Shown in pieces: positions 15,747 through 23,252 of a stretch of DNA of 33,582 bases. Within the stretch, counting starts at the first letter, position 1, and every line of letters begins with the position of its first letter. Source of the DNA: Actinomycetes bacterium (lineage in GTDB: Bacteria > Actinomycetota > Acidimicrobiia > Acidimicrobiales > RAAP-2); the NCBI GenBank assembly GCA_021791845.1, contig JAJYVT010000033.1, forward strand, positions 1 to 33,582, in the 5' to 3' direction. Under the pieces are notes generated by a model. It searched no databases. It was not told the DNA's origin and saw only the letters and a program-made list of their open reading frames with translations. A program made the translations under genes and the position numbers.

Positions 15747-16502
15747 TCAGCGGTGCCGCTCGATCCAGCCCACGAGGGTCGCCACCACCCGGGGATCGAC
15801 CCGGAGCCAGTGCCCCGCACCGGGCACGATGCGCACGTCCACCGGGCCGTCGGCGGCAGCGTCTGCCAGCGCCCGGGCGGCGGCCACCGGGACCTCCGCG
15901 TCGTCGGAGCCGTGCATCACGAGGAGCGGACGGCTGCCGAGATGGGCGGCGGCGTCGAGCGGCGCCAGCGCCACCAGCTCCCCGACCCATGCGGCGGGGT
16001 CGGGCGGGAACTGCGGTGTCGAGATGACCCCGCTCCGCCGGCACCGGGTGAGGACGGCGTCCAGGTTGGCCACCCAGCCGGCGAGGTCGGCCGGGCCGGC
16101 CACCGAGGCCACGCCGCACACCCGCTCGTCGCCGGTCGCCAGCCGCAACGCCATGGCGGCCCCGAGGCCGAACCCGACCACCCAGGTGGAGCCGCCGGGC
16201 CCGGTCACGGCGTCGACGACCGAGCCCAGGTCCTCCAGCCAGCCGTTGGCCGAGAAATTCCCCTCCGACCCCGCCGCTCCGCGCAGCATCCCGACGACCA
16301 CGCGGCTCCCGCACTCCTCGGCCAGCCGATCGGCCAGCGCCGGGTAGCCCCGGCCGGCGTCGGTGGCTCCGGCCGGCCCCCGCGGGAGCTCGTGGCACAA
16401 GAGGAGCACCGGCCCCCGGGACGGGCCGGATCCCTCTCCGGGCGTGACGTACACCCGCAGCTTGCCGGCCTTGCCGTCGACGAGGCGCCACTGCCCCGCC
16501 AC
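15747..16502 (-). CDS. alpha/beta-hydrolase fold protein lacking the nucleophile (dienelactone hydrolase-like)
   Basis: A 251-residue single-domain alpha/beta hydrolase. The oxyanion-side strand is LLLCHELPRG (about residues 30-39). The Asp of the triad is in MHGSDDAEVP (about 199-208) and the His in PGAGHWLRVD (about 226). The nucleophile elbow reads VVGFGLGAAMAL (about 118-129): the middle residue of G-x-S-x-G, normally Ser (or Cys in dienelactone hydrolases), is Gly (codon GGC). It is therefore probably not a classical esterase; it could be a pseudoenzyme, a binding protein, or a lyase-like member. GTG 16502 begins two bases after the acyl-CoA dehydrogenase stop, so the two are co-translated. 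Confidence 0.8.
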   Translation of the reverse strand: MAGQWRLVDGKAGKLRVYVTPGEGSGPSRGPVLLLCHELPRGPAGATDAGRGYPALADRLAEECGSRVVVGMLRGAAGSEGNFSANGWLEDLGSVVDAVTGPGGSTWVVGFGLGAAMALRLATGDERVCGVASVAGPADLAGWVANLDAVLTRCRRSGVISTPQFPPDPAAWVGELVALAPLDAAAHLGSRPLLVMHGSDDAEVPVAAARALADAAADGPVDVRIVPGAGHWLRVDPRVVATLVGWIERHR

Positions 16503-16504
16503 CG

Positions 16505-17629
16505 TCAGAGGCCGATGCGCTGGGCGAGCAGCTCCCGGTGGTAGGCGGGGTCCCCGAAGAGGAGCTCGGAGGACTTCGCCCGCTTGAAGTAGAGGTGGGC
16601 GTCGTGCTCCCAGGTGAAGCCGATGCCGCCATGGATCTGGATGTTCTCCGCCGCGGCGTGGAAGTAGGCCTCCGAGCAGTAGGCCTTGGCCAGGCTGGCC
16701 ACGACCGGCAGCTCGTCGGAGCCGTCGGCGGCCGCCCACGCGCCGTAGTAGGCGGCGGACCGCGCCGACTCCACCTCGAGCAGCAGGTCGGCGCACTTGT
16801 GCTTGATCGCCTGGAAGCTGCCGATGGGCCGGCCGAACTGGATGCGCTCCTTGGCGTAGGCCACCGCACGGTCCAGGCAGCGCTGGGCCCCGCCCACCTG
16901 CTCGGCGGCCAGGGCCACGGCGGCGAGGTCGAGGGTGCGGGCCAGGCCCGGACCGGCCCCCCCCGGCTCGCCCACGGCCGCCGCCGGCACGCCGGCGAGC
17001 TCGAGCCGGGCCTGCTTGCGCGTCTGGTCCATGGTGGGCAGGGCCCGCCGCGCCAGACCGGGGGCGTCCCCGTCCACGGCGAAGAGCCCGAGGCCGTCGT
17101 CGCTGCGGGCCACGACGAGGAGGAGCCCGGCGACGTGGCCGTCGAGGACGAAGCTCTTGTGCCCGTCGAGCACCCATCCGTCGCCGGTCCGCCGCGCCGT
17201 CGTGGTGACCGCGCCGGCGGCATCGAGGTCCCAGCGCCCCCCGTCCTCGGTCACCGCCAGCGCGGCGACGGTCTCGCCGGAGGCGATGCCGGGCAGCCAC
17301 CGGTCCATCGCCGCCTCGTCGCCCGAGGTGACCAAGGCGTTGGCCGCCAGGACCACCGAGGAGAGGAAGGGCGCGCACAGGAGCGCCGCCCCCATCTCCT
17401 CCAGCACCACCGCCAGCTCGACGAAGCCGAAGCCGGCCCCCCCGTGGCGCTCGGGGACGGCGAGCCCCTGGAGCCCGAGCTGGTCGGCCATCTGGCGCCA
17501 CACGGCGGGGTCGTAGCCCTCTTCCGTCGCCATCAGCCGGCGGACCTCCGCCTCGGGCGACTTGTCGGCGAGGAAGCGGCGGACGGCGCCGCGCAGCTCC
17601 TCCTGCTCCTCGCTGAATGCGAAGTTCAT
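16505..17629 (-). CDS. acyl-CoA dehydrogenase, FadE-like
   Basis: A 374-residue flavoprotein of the acyl-CoA dehydrogenase superfamily. It shows FSEEQEELRGAVRRFL at the start, LQGLAVPERHGGAGFGFVEL (about residues 48-67), a divergent FAD-binding block ALAVTEDGGRWD, VLDGHKSFVLDGHVA (about 150), RIQFGRPIGSFQAIKHKCAD (about 250-269) and IQIHGGIGFTWEHDAHLYFKRA. The C-terminus has no YEGT motif, so the catalytic Glu of medium-chain enzymes is absent there. In mycobacterial steroid and side-chain degradation such subunits pair with an active partner; that partner is not adjacent here. ATG 17629 is followed by the normal family N-terminus; TAGACC lies eight bases upstream. Confidence 0.9.
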   Translation of the reverse strand: MNFAFSEEQEELRGAVRRFLADKSPEAEVRRLMATEEGYDPAVWRQMADQLGLQGLAVPERHGGAGFGFVELAVVLEEMGAALLCAPFLSSVVLAANALVTSGDEAAMDRWLPGIASGETVAALAVTEDGGRWDLDAAGAVTTTARRTGDGWVLDGHKSFVLDGHVAGLLLVVARSDDGLGLFAVDGDAPGLARRALPTMDQTRKQARLELAGVPAAAVGEPGGAGPGLARTLDLAAVALAAEQVGGAQRCLDRAVAYAKERIQFGRPIGSFQAIKHKCADLLLEVESARSAAYYGAWAAADGSDELPVVASLAKAYCSEAYFHAAAENIQIHGGIGFTWEHDAHLYFKRAKSSELLFGDPAYHRELLAQRIGL

Positions 17630-17635
17630 CGGGTG

Positions 17636-17659
17636 GTGGTCTACCACGTGTGCCAACCT
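17636..17659. promoter_or_regulatory. divergent promoter region with inverted repeat
   Basis: The 37-bp gap between the divergent starts holds GTGGT-CT-ACCAC (17636-17647) and an overlapping CACGTG (17645-17650). Minus-strand TAGACC (17643-17638) lies eight bases before the acyl-CoA dehydrogenase ATG. Plus-strand CAACCT (17654-17659) lies seven bases before the ATG at 17667. The inverted repeat could be an operator controlling both genes (inference). Confidence 0.4.
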
Positions 17660-17666
17660 GTGGGAC

Positions 17667-18284
17667 ATGCCCGAGCTCGAACGGATCTGGGAGGACGCCA
17701 CCTGCGAGGTGCACCGCACCGTGGTGGGCCCCATGGACAACGACGTCTACGTCGTCCGGTGCCGGCGCACCGGGGACGCCCTGCTGGTGGACGCGGCCAA
17801 CGAGCACGAGATGCTGCTCGAGGTGTGCCGGAAGCTCGGGGTGCGCCAGGTGGTGGAGACGCACGGCCACTGGGACCACATCCAGGCGGTCCCGGCGATC
17901 CGGGAGGCCGGGTACCAGGTGGCGGTCACCGCCGCCGACGCCGAGATGCTCCCCTCGTACGACCTCGTCCTGGAGGACGACGCCGTGATCGAGGTCGGGC
18001 GGCTGCGGGTCCGCACCATCGCCACCCCCGGCCACACCCCCGGGTCGATGTGCTTCGCCGTCGAGGGCACGCCCATCCTGCTCACCGGCGACACGCTGTT
18101 CCCCGGGGGCCCCGGCAACACCTCGATGCCGGGCGGGGACTTCCCCACCATCATCAACTCGATCGAGCGGCGCCTCTTCGCCCGCTTCGACGCCTCGACG
18201 GTGGTCCTGCCGGGCCACGGCACCTCGACCACCATCGGCAGCGAGCAGCCCCACCTGCAGGAATGGATCGACCGGGGGTGGTGA
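17667..18284 (+). CDS. metallo-beta-lactamase-fold hydrolase (glyoxalase II-like)
   Basis: A 205-residue MBL-fold metallohydrolase. Metal ligands are visible in order: ETHGHWDH (the HxHxDH motif, about residues 68-75), the His of PGHTPGSMCF (about 115), the Asp of LTGDTLFPGG (about 134) and the His of LPGHGTST (about 178). These fit a dinuclear zinc or iron site, and overall it resembles short hydroxyacylglutathione hydrolase-like proteins. Since Actinobacteria lack glutathione, the substrate is more likely another thioester or lactone (inference). It diverges from the acyl-CoA dehydrogenase/hydrolase pair, which hints at a shared degradation pathway. The downstream sufC has its own promoter. 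Confidence 0.9.
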   Translation: MPELERIWEDATCEVHRTVVGPMDNDVYVVRCRRTGDALLVDAANEHEMLLEVCRKLGVRQVVETHGHWDHIQAVPAIREAGYQVAVTAADAEMLPSYDLVLEDDAVIEVGRLRVRTIATPGHTPGSMCFAVEGTPILLTGDTLFPGGPGNTSMPGGDFPTIINSIERRLFARFDASTVVLPGHGTSTTIGSEQPHLQEWIDRGW

Positions 18285-18325
18285 GGATTTCTCCTACGAC
18301 GGTGGTGGAAATCCGACTCAGCCGG

Positions 18326-18331
18326 TAGACT
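18326..18331 (+). promoter_or_regulatory. -10 hexamer for leaderless sufC1 transcript
   Basis: TAGACT is followed by seven bases and the GTG at 18339. The alternative in-frame GTG at 18336 is only four bases away and would lie upstream of the expected start site. No convincing -35 is visible. Confidence 0.55.
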
Positions 18332-18338
18332 TTCGGTG

Positions 18339-19085
18339 GTGAGCGCACCACTCCTCGAGATCGAGAACCTGCACGTCGAGGCCGACGGGGCCGAGATCCT
18401 CCGGGGGGTCGACCTCACGGTCGGCGCCGGTGAGGTCCACGCCCTGATGGGCCCGAACGGCGCGGGGAAGTCCACGCTGGCCGCCACCCTGCTCGGGCAC
18501 CCCTCCTACCGCGTCACCGAGGGCGCGGTGCGGTTCCGCGGGGAGGACGTGACCCACTGGGCCACCGACGCCCGGGGCAAGGCGGGCATGTTCCTCGCCT
18601 TCCAGTACCCCGAGTCCATCGAGGGGGTCTCGGTGGTGCAGTTCCTCCGCCAGGCCATCTCCGCCCGGCGGGGCGAGGACGTCTCCGTGCTCGAGGTGCG
18701 CCTCTCGATGACCGAGTGGATGGAGCGGCTGGGGATGGACCCGTCGTTCGGCGAGCGGCACCTGAACCAGGGGTTCTCGGGGGGCGAGAAGAAGCGCAAC
18801 GAGGTGCTGCAGATGGCGCTCCTGGAGCCGGAGCTGGCCGTGCTGGACGAGACCGACTCCGGGCTCGACATCGACGCCCTGGGCGTGGTGGGCCGGGGCG
18901 TGCGCACCGTGCGGGAGCAGCGCCCCGACCTCGGGGTCCTCGTGGTCACCCACTACCAGCGCCTGCTGGAGGACCTGGTGCCGGACCAGGTGCACCTCTT
19001 GGTGGACGGCCGCATCGTCGACTCCGGCGGGCCGGAGCTGGCGAAGCGGATCGAGCAGGCCGGCTACGACGAGTGGCGACGCTGA
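18339..19085 (+). CDS. sufC: SUF Fe-S assembly ATPase, first copy
   Basis: This is the ABC-type ATPase of the SufBCD scaffold, 248 residues, soluble. It has Walker A GPNGAGKST (about residues 37-45), Q-loop in FLAFQYPESIEGV (about 83-95), signature FSGGEKKRNE (about 147-156), Walker B LAVLDETDSGLDID (about 168-181) and H-loop VVTHYQRLL (about 202-210). The long EGVSVVQFLRQAI helix is typical of SufC. It heads a plus-strand operon, overlapping sufS by one base (TGATG). A second sufC is encoded at 22186-22938 with sufB and sufD on the opposite strand; this copy has the more canonical FQYP loop. Start choice rests on the leaderless -10. Confidence 0.95.
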   Translation: MSAPLLEIENLHVEADGAEILRGVDLTVGAGEVHALMGPNGAGKSTLAATLLGHPSYRVTEGAVRFRGEDVTHWATDARGKAGMFLAFQYPESIEGVSVVQFLRQAISARRGEDVSVLEVRLSMTEWMERLGMDPSFGERHLNQGFSGGEKKRNEVLQMALLEPELAVLDETDSGLDIDALGVVGRGVRTVREQRPDLGVLVVTHYQRLLEDLVPDQVHLLVDGRIVDSGGPELAKRIEQAGYDEWRR

Positions 19086-20317
19086 TGGCCCTCGACGTCG
19101 AGACGCTGCGCAAGGACTTCCCGCTCCTCAGCCGGGTCGTGAACGGCCGGCCGATCGTCTACCTCGACTCCGCCGCCACCGCCCTCCAGCCCCGCGCCGT
19201 GCTGGCGGCGATGGACCAGTACTACGAGCAGACGCACGCCAACGTGCACCGCGGCGTGTACGCCACCGCCGAGGAGGCGACCAACCGCTACGAGTCGGCC
19301 CGGGTGACCGTCGGCCGGTTCGTCGGCGCGCCGGACCCCGCCCGGGAGGTGGTCTTCACGAAGAACGCCACCGAGGCGCTCAACCTGGTGGTCGGCTCCT
19401 GGGGACGGGCCAACCTCTCCCGGGGCGACGCGGTGCTCCTCACCACGATGGAGCACCACGCCAACCTCGTCCCCTGGCTGATGCTGTCGGAGCAGCTCGG
19501 CCTGGAGCTGCGCTACCTCGAGGTCGACGGCCAGGGACGCCTCGACCTGTCGAGCCTGGAGCACGCCCTCGAGGGCGTGAAGGTCGTCGCGGTGTCGGCC
19601 ATGTCCAACGTGCTGGGAACGATCAACCCGCTGCGCCACATCGCCGATGCAGCCCACGCCGCCGGCGCGATCGTGGTCGCCGACGGCGCCCAGTCGGTGC
19701 CCCACCTCCCCGTGGACGTGCAGGACCTCGGCGTCGACTTCCTCGCCTTCTCAGGCCACAAGATGCTGGGGCCGACCGGCATCGGCGCGCTCTGGGGGCG
19801 GGCCGAGCTCCTCGACGCCATGCCTCCGTTCCTGGGTGGCGGAGGCATGATCCTCGACGTGCGGCTGGACCGGTTCCTCCCCGCCGAGAGCCCGCAGCGC
19901 TTCGAAGCCGGCACGCCGCCCATCGCCGAGGCGGTGGGGTTCGGCGCCGCCGTCGAGTACCTCGAAACGGTGGGCATGGAGGCGATCCGGGCCCACGAGC
20001 GTGAGCTGACCGCCTACGCGCTCGACGCCGTCGAGGAGCGCCTCGGCGGCGACTGCACCGTCTTCGGTCCGCCCGCCGGGGAGGACCGGGGCGGGGTCCT
20101 CTCGCTCGCCTTCCGCGGCGTCCACCCCCACGACCTGGCCCAGGTGCTGGACCAGTACGGAGTGTGCGTACGGCCGGGCCACCACTGCGCCAAGCCCCTC
20201 ATGCGGGTGCTCGGGGTGAGCGCGACCGCCCGCGCCTCGCTCGGCCTCTACAACGACGAGCGGGACGTGGACACGCTGATCGAGGGCCTGGCCGAGGCCG
20301 GTAGGTTGTTCGCTTGA
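19085..20317 (+). CDS. sufS: cysteine desulfurase SufS
   Basis: A 410-residue PLP enzyme that releases sulfur from cysteine as an enzyme persulfide for cluster assembly. It shows YLDSAATALQP (about residues 26-36), HANVHRGVYATAEEAT (about 50), TKNATEALNLV (about 95), TMEHHANLVPW with the PLP-stacking His (about 120), DGAQSVPHLPVD, and the PLP lysine in AFSGHKMLGPTGIG (about 225). The catalytic Cys is in RPGHHCAKPLM (about 362-372). Group II features (short Cys loop) and SufU next door agree. The ATG overlaps the sufC1 stop by one base, and its own stop overlaps the sufU ATG by one base. Confidence 0.97.
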   Translation: MALDVETLRKDFPLLSRVVNGRPIVYLDSAATALQPRAVLAAMDQYYEQTHANVHRGVYATAEEATNRYESARVTVGRFVGAPDPAREVVFTKNATEALNLVVGSWGRANLSRGDAVLLTTMEHHANLVPWLMLSEQLGLELRYLEVDGQGRLDLSSLEHALEGVKVVAVSAMSNVLGTINPLRHIADAAHAAGAIVVADGAQSVPHLPVDVQDLGVDFLAFSGHKMLGPTGIGALWGRAELLDAMPPFLGGGGMILDVRLDRFLPAESPQRFEAGTPPIAEAVGFGAAVEYLETVGMEAIRAHERELTAYALDAVEERLGGDCTVFGPPAGEDRGGVLSLAFRGVHPHDLAQVLDQYGVCVRPGHHCAKPLMRVLGVSATARASLGLYNDERDVDTLIEGLAEAGRLFA

Positions 20318-20796
20318 TGGCGGACCTCGAGGACCTCTACCGGGAGATCATCCTGGACCACTACCGCTCGCCGCGGAACCGGGGAGAGCTCGAGTCGCCG
20401 CCGGCCCATCGGGTGGAGGGGTTCAACCCGCTCTGCGGCGACGAGGTGGTCGTCACCATGGTCGTCGAGGACGGGAAGCTGGCGGACATCAAGTTCGCCG
20501 GGACCGGCTGCTCCATCAGCCAGTCCTCGGCGTCGCTGATGTCGTCGGCGGTGAAGGGGAAGCCGCTGGACGAGGTCCACGGGCTCATCCGCACCTTCAA
20601 GTCGATGATGTCCATCCACGAGGCGGCCCTCGCCGACGAGCAGGGCGAGCCCGCCCCCGTCGACGTGCGCAAGATCGGCGAGCTCGCCGCGCTCCAGGGC
20701 GTGGTGAAGTTCCCCGTGCGCATCAAGTGCGCCACGTTGAGCTGGAACGCCCTGTCCCAGGGCCTCGACGAGCTGGCGGCCGCGTCGGCGGGTTAG
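20317..20796 (+). CDS. sufU: Zn-dependent sulfurtransferase SufU
   Basis: A 159-residue IscU-like protein that accepts persulfide sulfur from SufS and passes it to the SufBCD scaffold. The three Cys ligands and the Asp are seen in NPLCGDEV (about residues 38-45), GTGCSISQSSASLM (about 62-75) and RIKCATLSW (about 136-144). The 18-22 residue insertion before the third Cys that separates SufU from IscU is present. ATG 20317 overlaps the sufS stop (TGATG). Its TAG stop (20794-20796) overlaps the TAA stop of the convergent LCP gene, leaving no intergenic space for a terminator. Confidence 0.96.
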   Translation: MADLEDLYREIILDHYRSPRNRGELESPPAHRVEGFNPLCGDEVVVTMVVEDGKLADIKFAGTGCSISQSSASLMSSAVKGKPLDEVHGLIRTFKSMMSIHEAALADEQGEPAPVDVRKIGELAALQGVVKFPVRIKCATLSWNALSQGLDELAAASAG

Positions 20797-22121
20797 CAGG
20801 GCGTCGGGTCGAATGTAGGGGTCTTCGTCGGCGACGGTGGCGGCGCTGTCGAGGGTGCGGCGGTCGACGAGGTGGCGCTCACGGCCGGCGGTGTGGCCGG
20901 CGTGAGTGTGGTGTCGGGGGGCGGCGCCGTCGGATGCGTGAGCTGGCTCCCGAAGATCTTCACCAGCAGCTCCTGGTCCGCCGGCTGGTTCACGAACAGC
21001 ACGTCGCCCCACGGTGTGACGGCCCCGATTGTCGTGGTGGGCAGCGTGTAGGTCTGGATGGTGCCCGGTGTGATCGAGTGGAACGCCGCCGCGAGCCCCA
21101 CGATGTCCGACAGCGACATTGTCTTGTCGATGACCAACCCCTGCGGCAGCGAGCCCAGGAAGGCGTTGAGCTGGACGGGATTGAGCTTCGACTTGGCTGC
21201 GTCGACCAGCGCCCGCAGGAAGGCATCCTGGCGCTTGATCCGGCCGAGGTCACCGATGGGTGTGTCGAGCCACTGGCCGTTGACCTCGTACTGGTAGTGC
21301 CGGCTCCGGGCGACCGACAGCGCCTCCGTCCCGTTCAGCAGCCTGCATCCGGGCGCCGTCACGTTCAGCCCCGAGTAGGCGTCCTTGGCGGGGTACGGGA
21401 AGTTCATGTGGACGCCGCCCAGCGCGTCCACCGCTCCCTTGAACCCGGAGAAGTTCACCTGGACGACGTGGTTGATGGGGATCCCGAAGTTGTCCTGGAT
21501 CGTCTCCACGAGGAGGTCGATGCCGCGGTTGTAGGCGGCGTTGATGCGGTTGAACTGGCCGAATGTCTTGGCGTTCTGCCCCACCATCTGGGTCATCGTG
21601 TCGCGCGGGATGGAGAGGATCGTGATCTTCTTGGTGGCCGGCACCACGTGCCAGACCATGATCACGTCGCTGCGCTGGCCGCCCACGGTCGTGGTGGTGC
21701 CGATCCCTGTTCCCGCCTTGGCGCCGAGGCGCGAGTCGGACCCGGTCACGAGCATGTTGAACGGCTGCCCCGACACCGCCTTCTGCTCGGCGGACACTGT
21801 CACCTTGGGGATCTGGTCGTAGCGGTAGCGGGCGTAGGCGTACAGTCCGCCGGCGGCCAGCAGGGCCAGCACGAGCAGCGCGACCAGCGACGTGAGGACC
21901 TTGCGCCGGGTGCTCCAGCGGCGGCGGCTCGGGCGCCGGCGGCTCGAGCGGCGGCGGCGCCCTGTTCCGTCCGTTCCCTGGCGCGCACGGTCGACCGCGT
22001 CCCCGAGGGCGGCGAGGCCGCGCTGGTTGGGGACCCGGTCCCCGTCGATCTGGTCTCCGAGCGACCGCAGACCCTGGTTGTCGCGGGAGGGGCCGGGGGC
22101 GCCGACCCGACGATTGCCCAT
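20793..22121 (-). CDS. LytR-CpsA-Psr (LCP) family cell-wall glycopolymer ligase
   Basis: A 442-residue membrane-anchored phosphotransferase that attaches glycopolymers to peptidoglycan. It has a cytosolic Arg/Gly-rich N-terminus (1-72), one membrane helix (about 74-96, VLTSLVALLVLALLAAGGLY) and an extracellular LCP domain. Catalytic/lipid-phosphate residues are in GSDSR (about 127), QRSDVIMV, LSIPRDT (about 170), FNRINAAYNRG (about 187), FSGFKGAVDALGGV (about 220) and the DLGRIKRQDAFLRAL block (about 285). A Pro/Thr/Ser-rich tail (about 400-442) ends in Cys and probably extends into the wall. ATG 22121 is chosen over GTG 22130 because TACGGT lies seven bases upstream. It converges with sufU and is unrelated to the SUF genes around it. 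Confidence 0.94.
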   Translation of the reverse strand: MGNRRVGAPGPSRDNQGLRSLGDQIDGDRVPNQRGLAALGDAVDRARQGTDGTGRRRRSSRRRPSRRRWSTRRKVLTSLVALLVLALLAAGGLYAYARYRYDQIPKVTVSAEQKAVSGQPFNMLVTGSDSRLGAKAGTGIGTTTTVGGQRSDVIMVWHVVPATKKITILSIPRDTMTQMVGQNAKTFGQFNRINAAYNRGIDLLVETIQDNFGIPINHVVQVNFSGFKGAVDALGGVHMNFPYPAKDAYSGLNVTAPGCRLLNGTEALSVARSRHYQYEVNGQWLDTPIGDLGRIKRQDAFLRALVDAAKSKLNPVQLNAFLGSLPQGLVIDKTMSLSDIVGLAAAFHSITPGTIQTYTLPTTTIGAVTPWGDVLFVNQPADQELLVKIFGSQLTHPTAPPPDTTLTPATPPAVSATSSTAAPSTAPPPSPTKTPTFDPTPC

Positions 22122-22128
22122 CGTCTCC

Positions 22129-22134
22129 ACCGTA
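22129..22134 (-). promoter_or_regulatory. -10 hexamer for leaderless LCP transcript
   Basis: On the minus strand TACGGT is followed by seven bases and ATG 22121, implying independent transcription from the upstream sufC2. Confidence 0.5.
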
Positions 22135-22144
22135 CCCAGGAGGC

Positions 22145-22168
22145 GGCGGAACGCGACGACATTCCGCC
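22145..22168 (-). terminator. inverted repeat in the sufC2-LCP gap
   Basis: GGCGGAA (22145-22151) and TTCCGCC (22162-22168) form a 7-bp stem with a 10-base loop, 17 bases after the sufC2 stop and just before the LCP promoter. It may be a terminator for the SUF transcript or an operator for the LCP gene; there is no T-tract. Confidence 0.35.
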
Positions 22169-22185
22169 TGGTCGTAAGGTACGCG

Positions 22186-22938
22186 TCAGGTTGGGGAGGC
22201 GTACGCGGCGTAGCCGGTGTGCTCGAGCTCCTCGGCCAGCTCGGGGCCGCCGCTCGCCACCACCTTCCCGGCCACGAGCACGTGCACGTGGTCGGCGCGC
22301 AGCTCGCGCAACAAGCGGTGGAAGTGGGTCACCGCCACCACGCCGAGCCCCCACTCGCCGGTCGCCGACTCGATGCGCCGGGCGACGGCGCGCACCGCGT
22401 CCACGTCGAGGCCCGAGTCGATCTCGTCGAGGACGCAGAACGGCGGGCGCAGGACACCCAGCTGCAGCACCTCGTTGCGCTTGCGCTCGCCGCCCGAGAG
22501 GTCGACGTTGAGGGCACGGCTGAGGAAACGCTCGTCGAACCCGATGGCGGCCGCCTCCTGGCGCAGCCGGTCCGACAGCGCGCCCCGATCGGGTGGGCCG
22601 GCGCCGAGGGGCGCGAGCGCTTCGGCCATGGTCGCGTCGAGCAGGACGCCGGGCACCTCGATCGGCTGCTGCAAGGCCAGGAACAGCCCGGCGCGCGCCC
22701 GGCGCCACGCCGGCAAGCCGACGAGCTCGACGCCGTCCAGCCTGACCGACCCCTCGGTCACCGTCGTTCCCGGGCGACCCATCAGGGCGTGGGCCAGCGT
22801 GCTCTTGCCCGAGCCGTTGGGTCCCATGATCACGTGCACCTCGCCGCTGCGAACGGTGAGGTCCACGCCCCGCACGACCTCGCCGCCGCCCGCCGTGGCG
22901 TGCAGGTTCTCCACCTCGAGCAGGTGCCCGTCGGTCAT
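22186..22938 (-). CDS. sufC: SUF Fe-S assembly ATPase, second copy
   Basis: A 250-residue SufC-type ABC ATPase, distinct from the copy at 18339. It has Walker A GPNGSGKST (about residues 38-46), Q-loop in LFLALQQPIEVPGVLLDATM, signature LSGGERKRNE (about 153-162), Walker B FCVLDEIDSGLDVDAVRAV (about 174-192) and H-loop VVAVTHFHRLL (about 208). LALQQP replaces the usual AFQYP-type loop, and the DEIDSGLD form is classical SufC. ATG 22938 overlaps the Rieske stop by four bases (ATGA). Its place directly after sufB, sufD and the ferredoxin suggests this is the ATPase that partners SufBD, while the other copy may be redundant or specialised (inference). Confidence 0.94.
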   Translation of the reverse strand: MTDGHLLEVENLHATAGGGEVVRGVDLTVRSGEVHVIMGPNGSGKSTLAHALMGRPGTTVTEGSVRLDGVELVGLPAWRRARAGLFLALQQPIEVPGVLLDATMAEALAPLGAGPPDRGALSDRLRQEAAAIGFDERFLSRALNVDLSGGERKRNEVLQLGVLRPPFCVLDEIDSGLDVDAVRAVARRIESATGEWGLGVVAVTHFHRLLRELRADHVHVLVAGKVVASGGPELAEELEHTGYAAYASPT

Positions 22939-23252
22939 GGCAGCACCACCGCCACCTCGTCGCCGGACACCTCCACCTCGTACACCGGCACCGGCTTCGT
23001 CGCCGGGAGCGAGCACGCCTCACCGGTGACGAGGTCGAACGTGCTGCCGTGGCGGGGGCACTCGAGCTCACGTTCGTCCGCCCAGACCTCTCCCTCGGCG
23101 AGGGAGTAGTCCTCGTGGCTGCACCGGTCGCCGATGGCGTAGAAGTCGTCCTCGATGCGCACCAGCGCCACCCGGTGCTCGCCCAGGTCGAAGCGGCGGG
23201 CCTCGCCGCTCGCGAGGTCGTCCCGGCGGCACAGCACCACCCGGTCACCCAT
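22935..23252 (-). CDS. Rieske-type [2Fe-2S] ferredoxin
   Basis: A 105-residue soluble Rieske protein of the non-haem dioxygenase ferredoxin type. Cluster ligands are the Cys-His pair in DRCSHEDYSL (about residues 43-52) and CPRHGSTFDL (about 64-73), the CxH...CxxH pattern. Its hydrophobic C-terminal strand region (PVYEVEVSGDEVAVVL) closes the fold. It overlaps sufD by eight bases and sufC2 by four, so it is tightly coupled to the SUF genes. A Rieske ferredoxin at this position occurs in many actinobacterial SUF operons and is usually taken as an electron donor or cluster-related protein; its actual role here is unproven. Confidence 0.92.
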   Translation of the reverse strand: MGDRVVLCRRDDLASGEARRFDLGEHRVALVRIEDDFYAIGDRCSHEDYSLAEGEVWADERELECPRHGSTFDLVTGEACSLPATKPVPVYEVEVSGDEVAVVLP

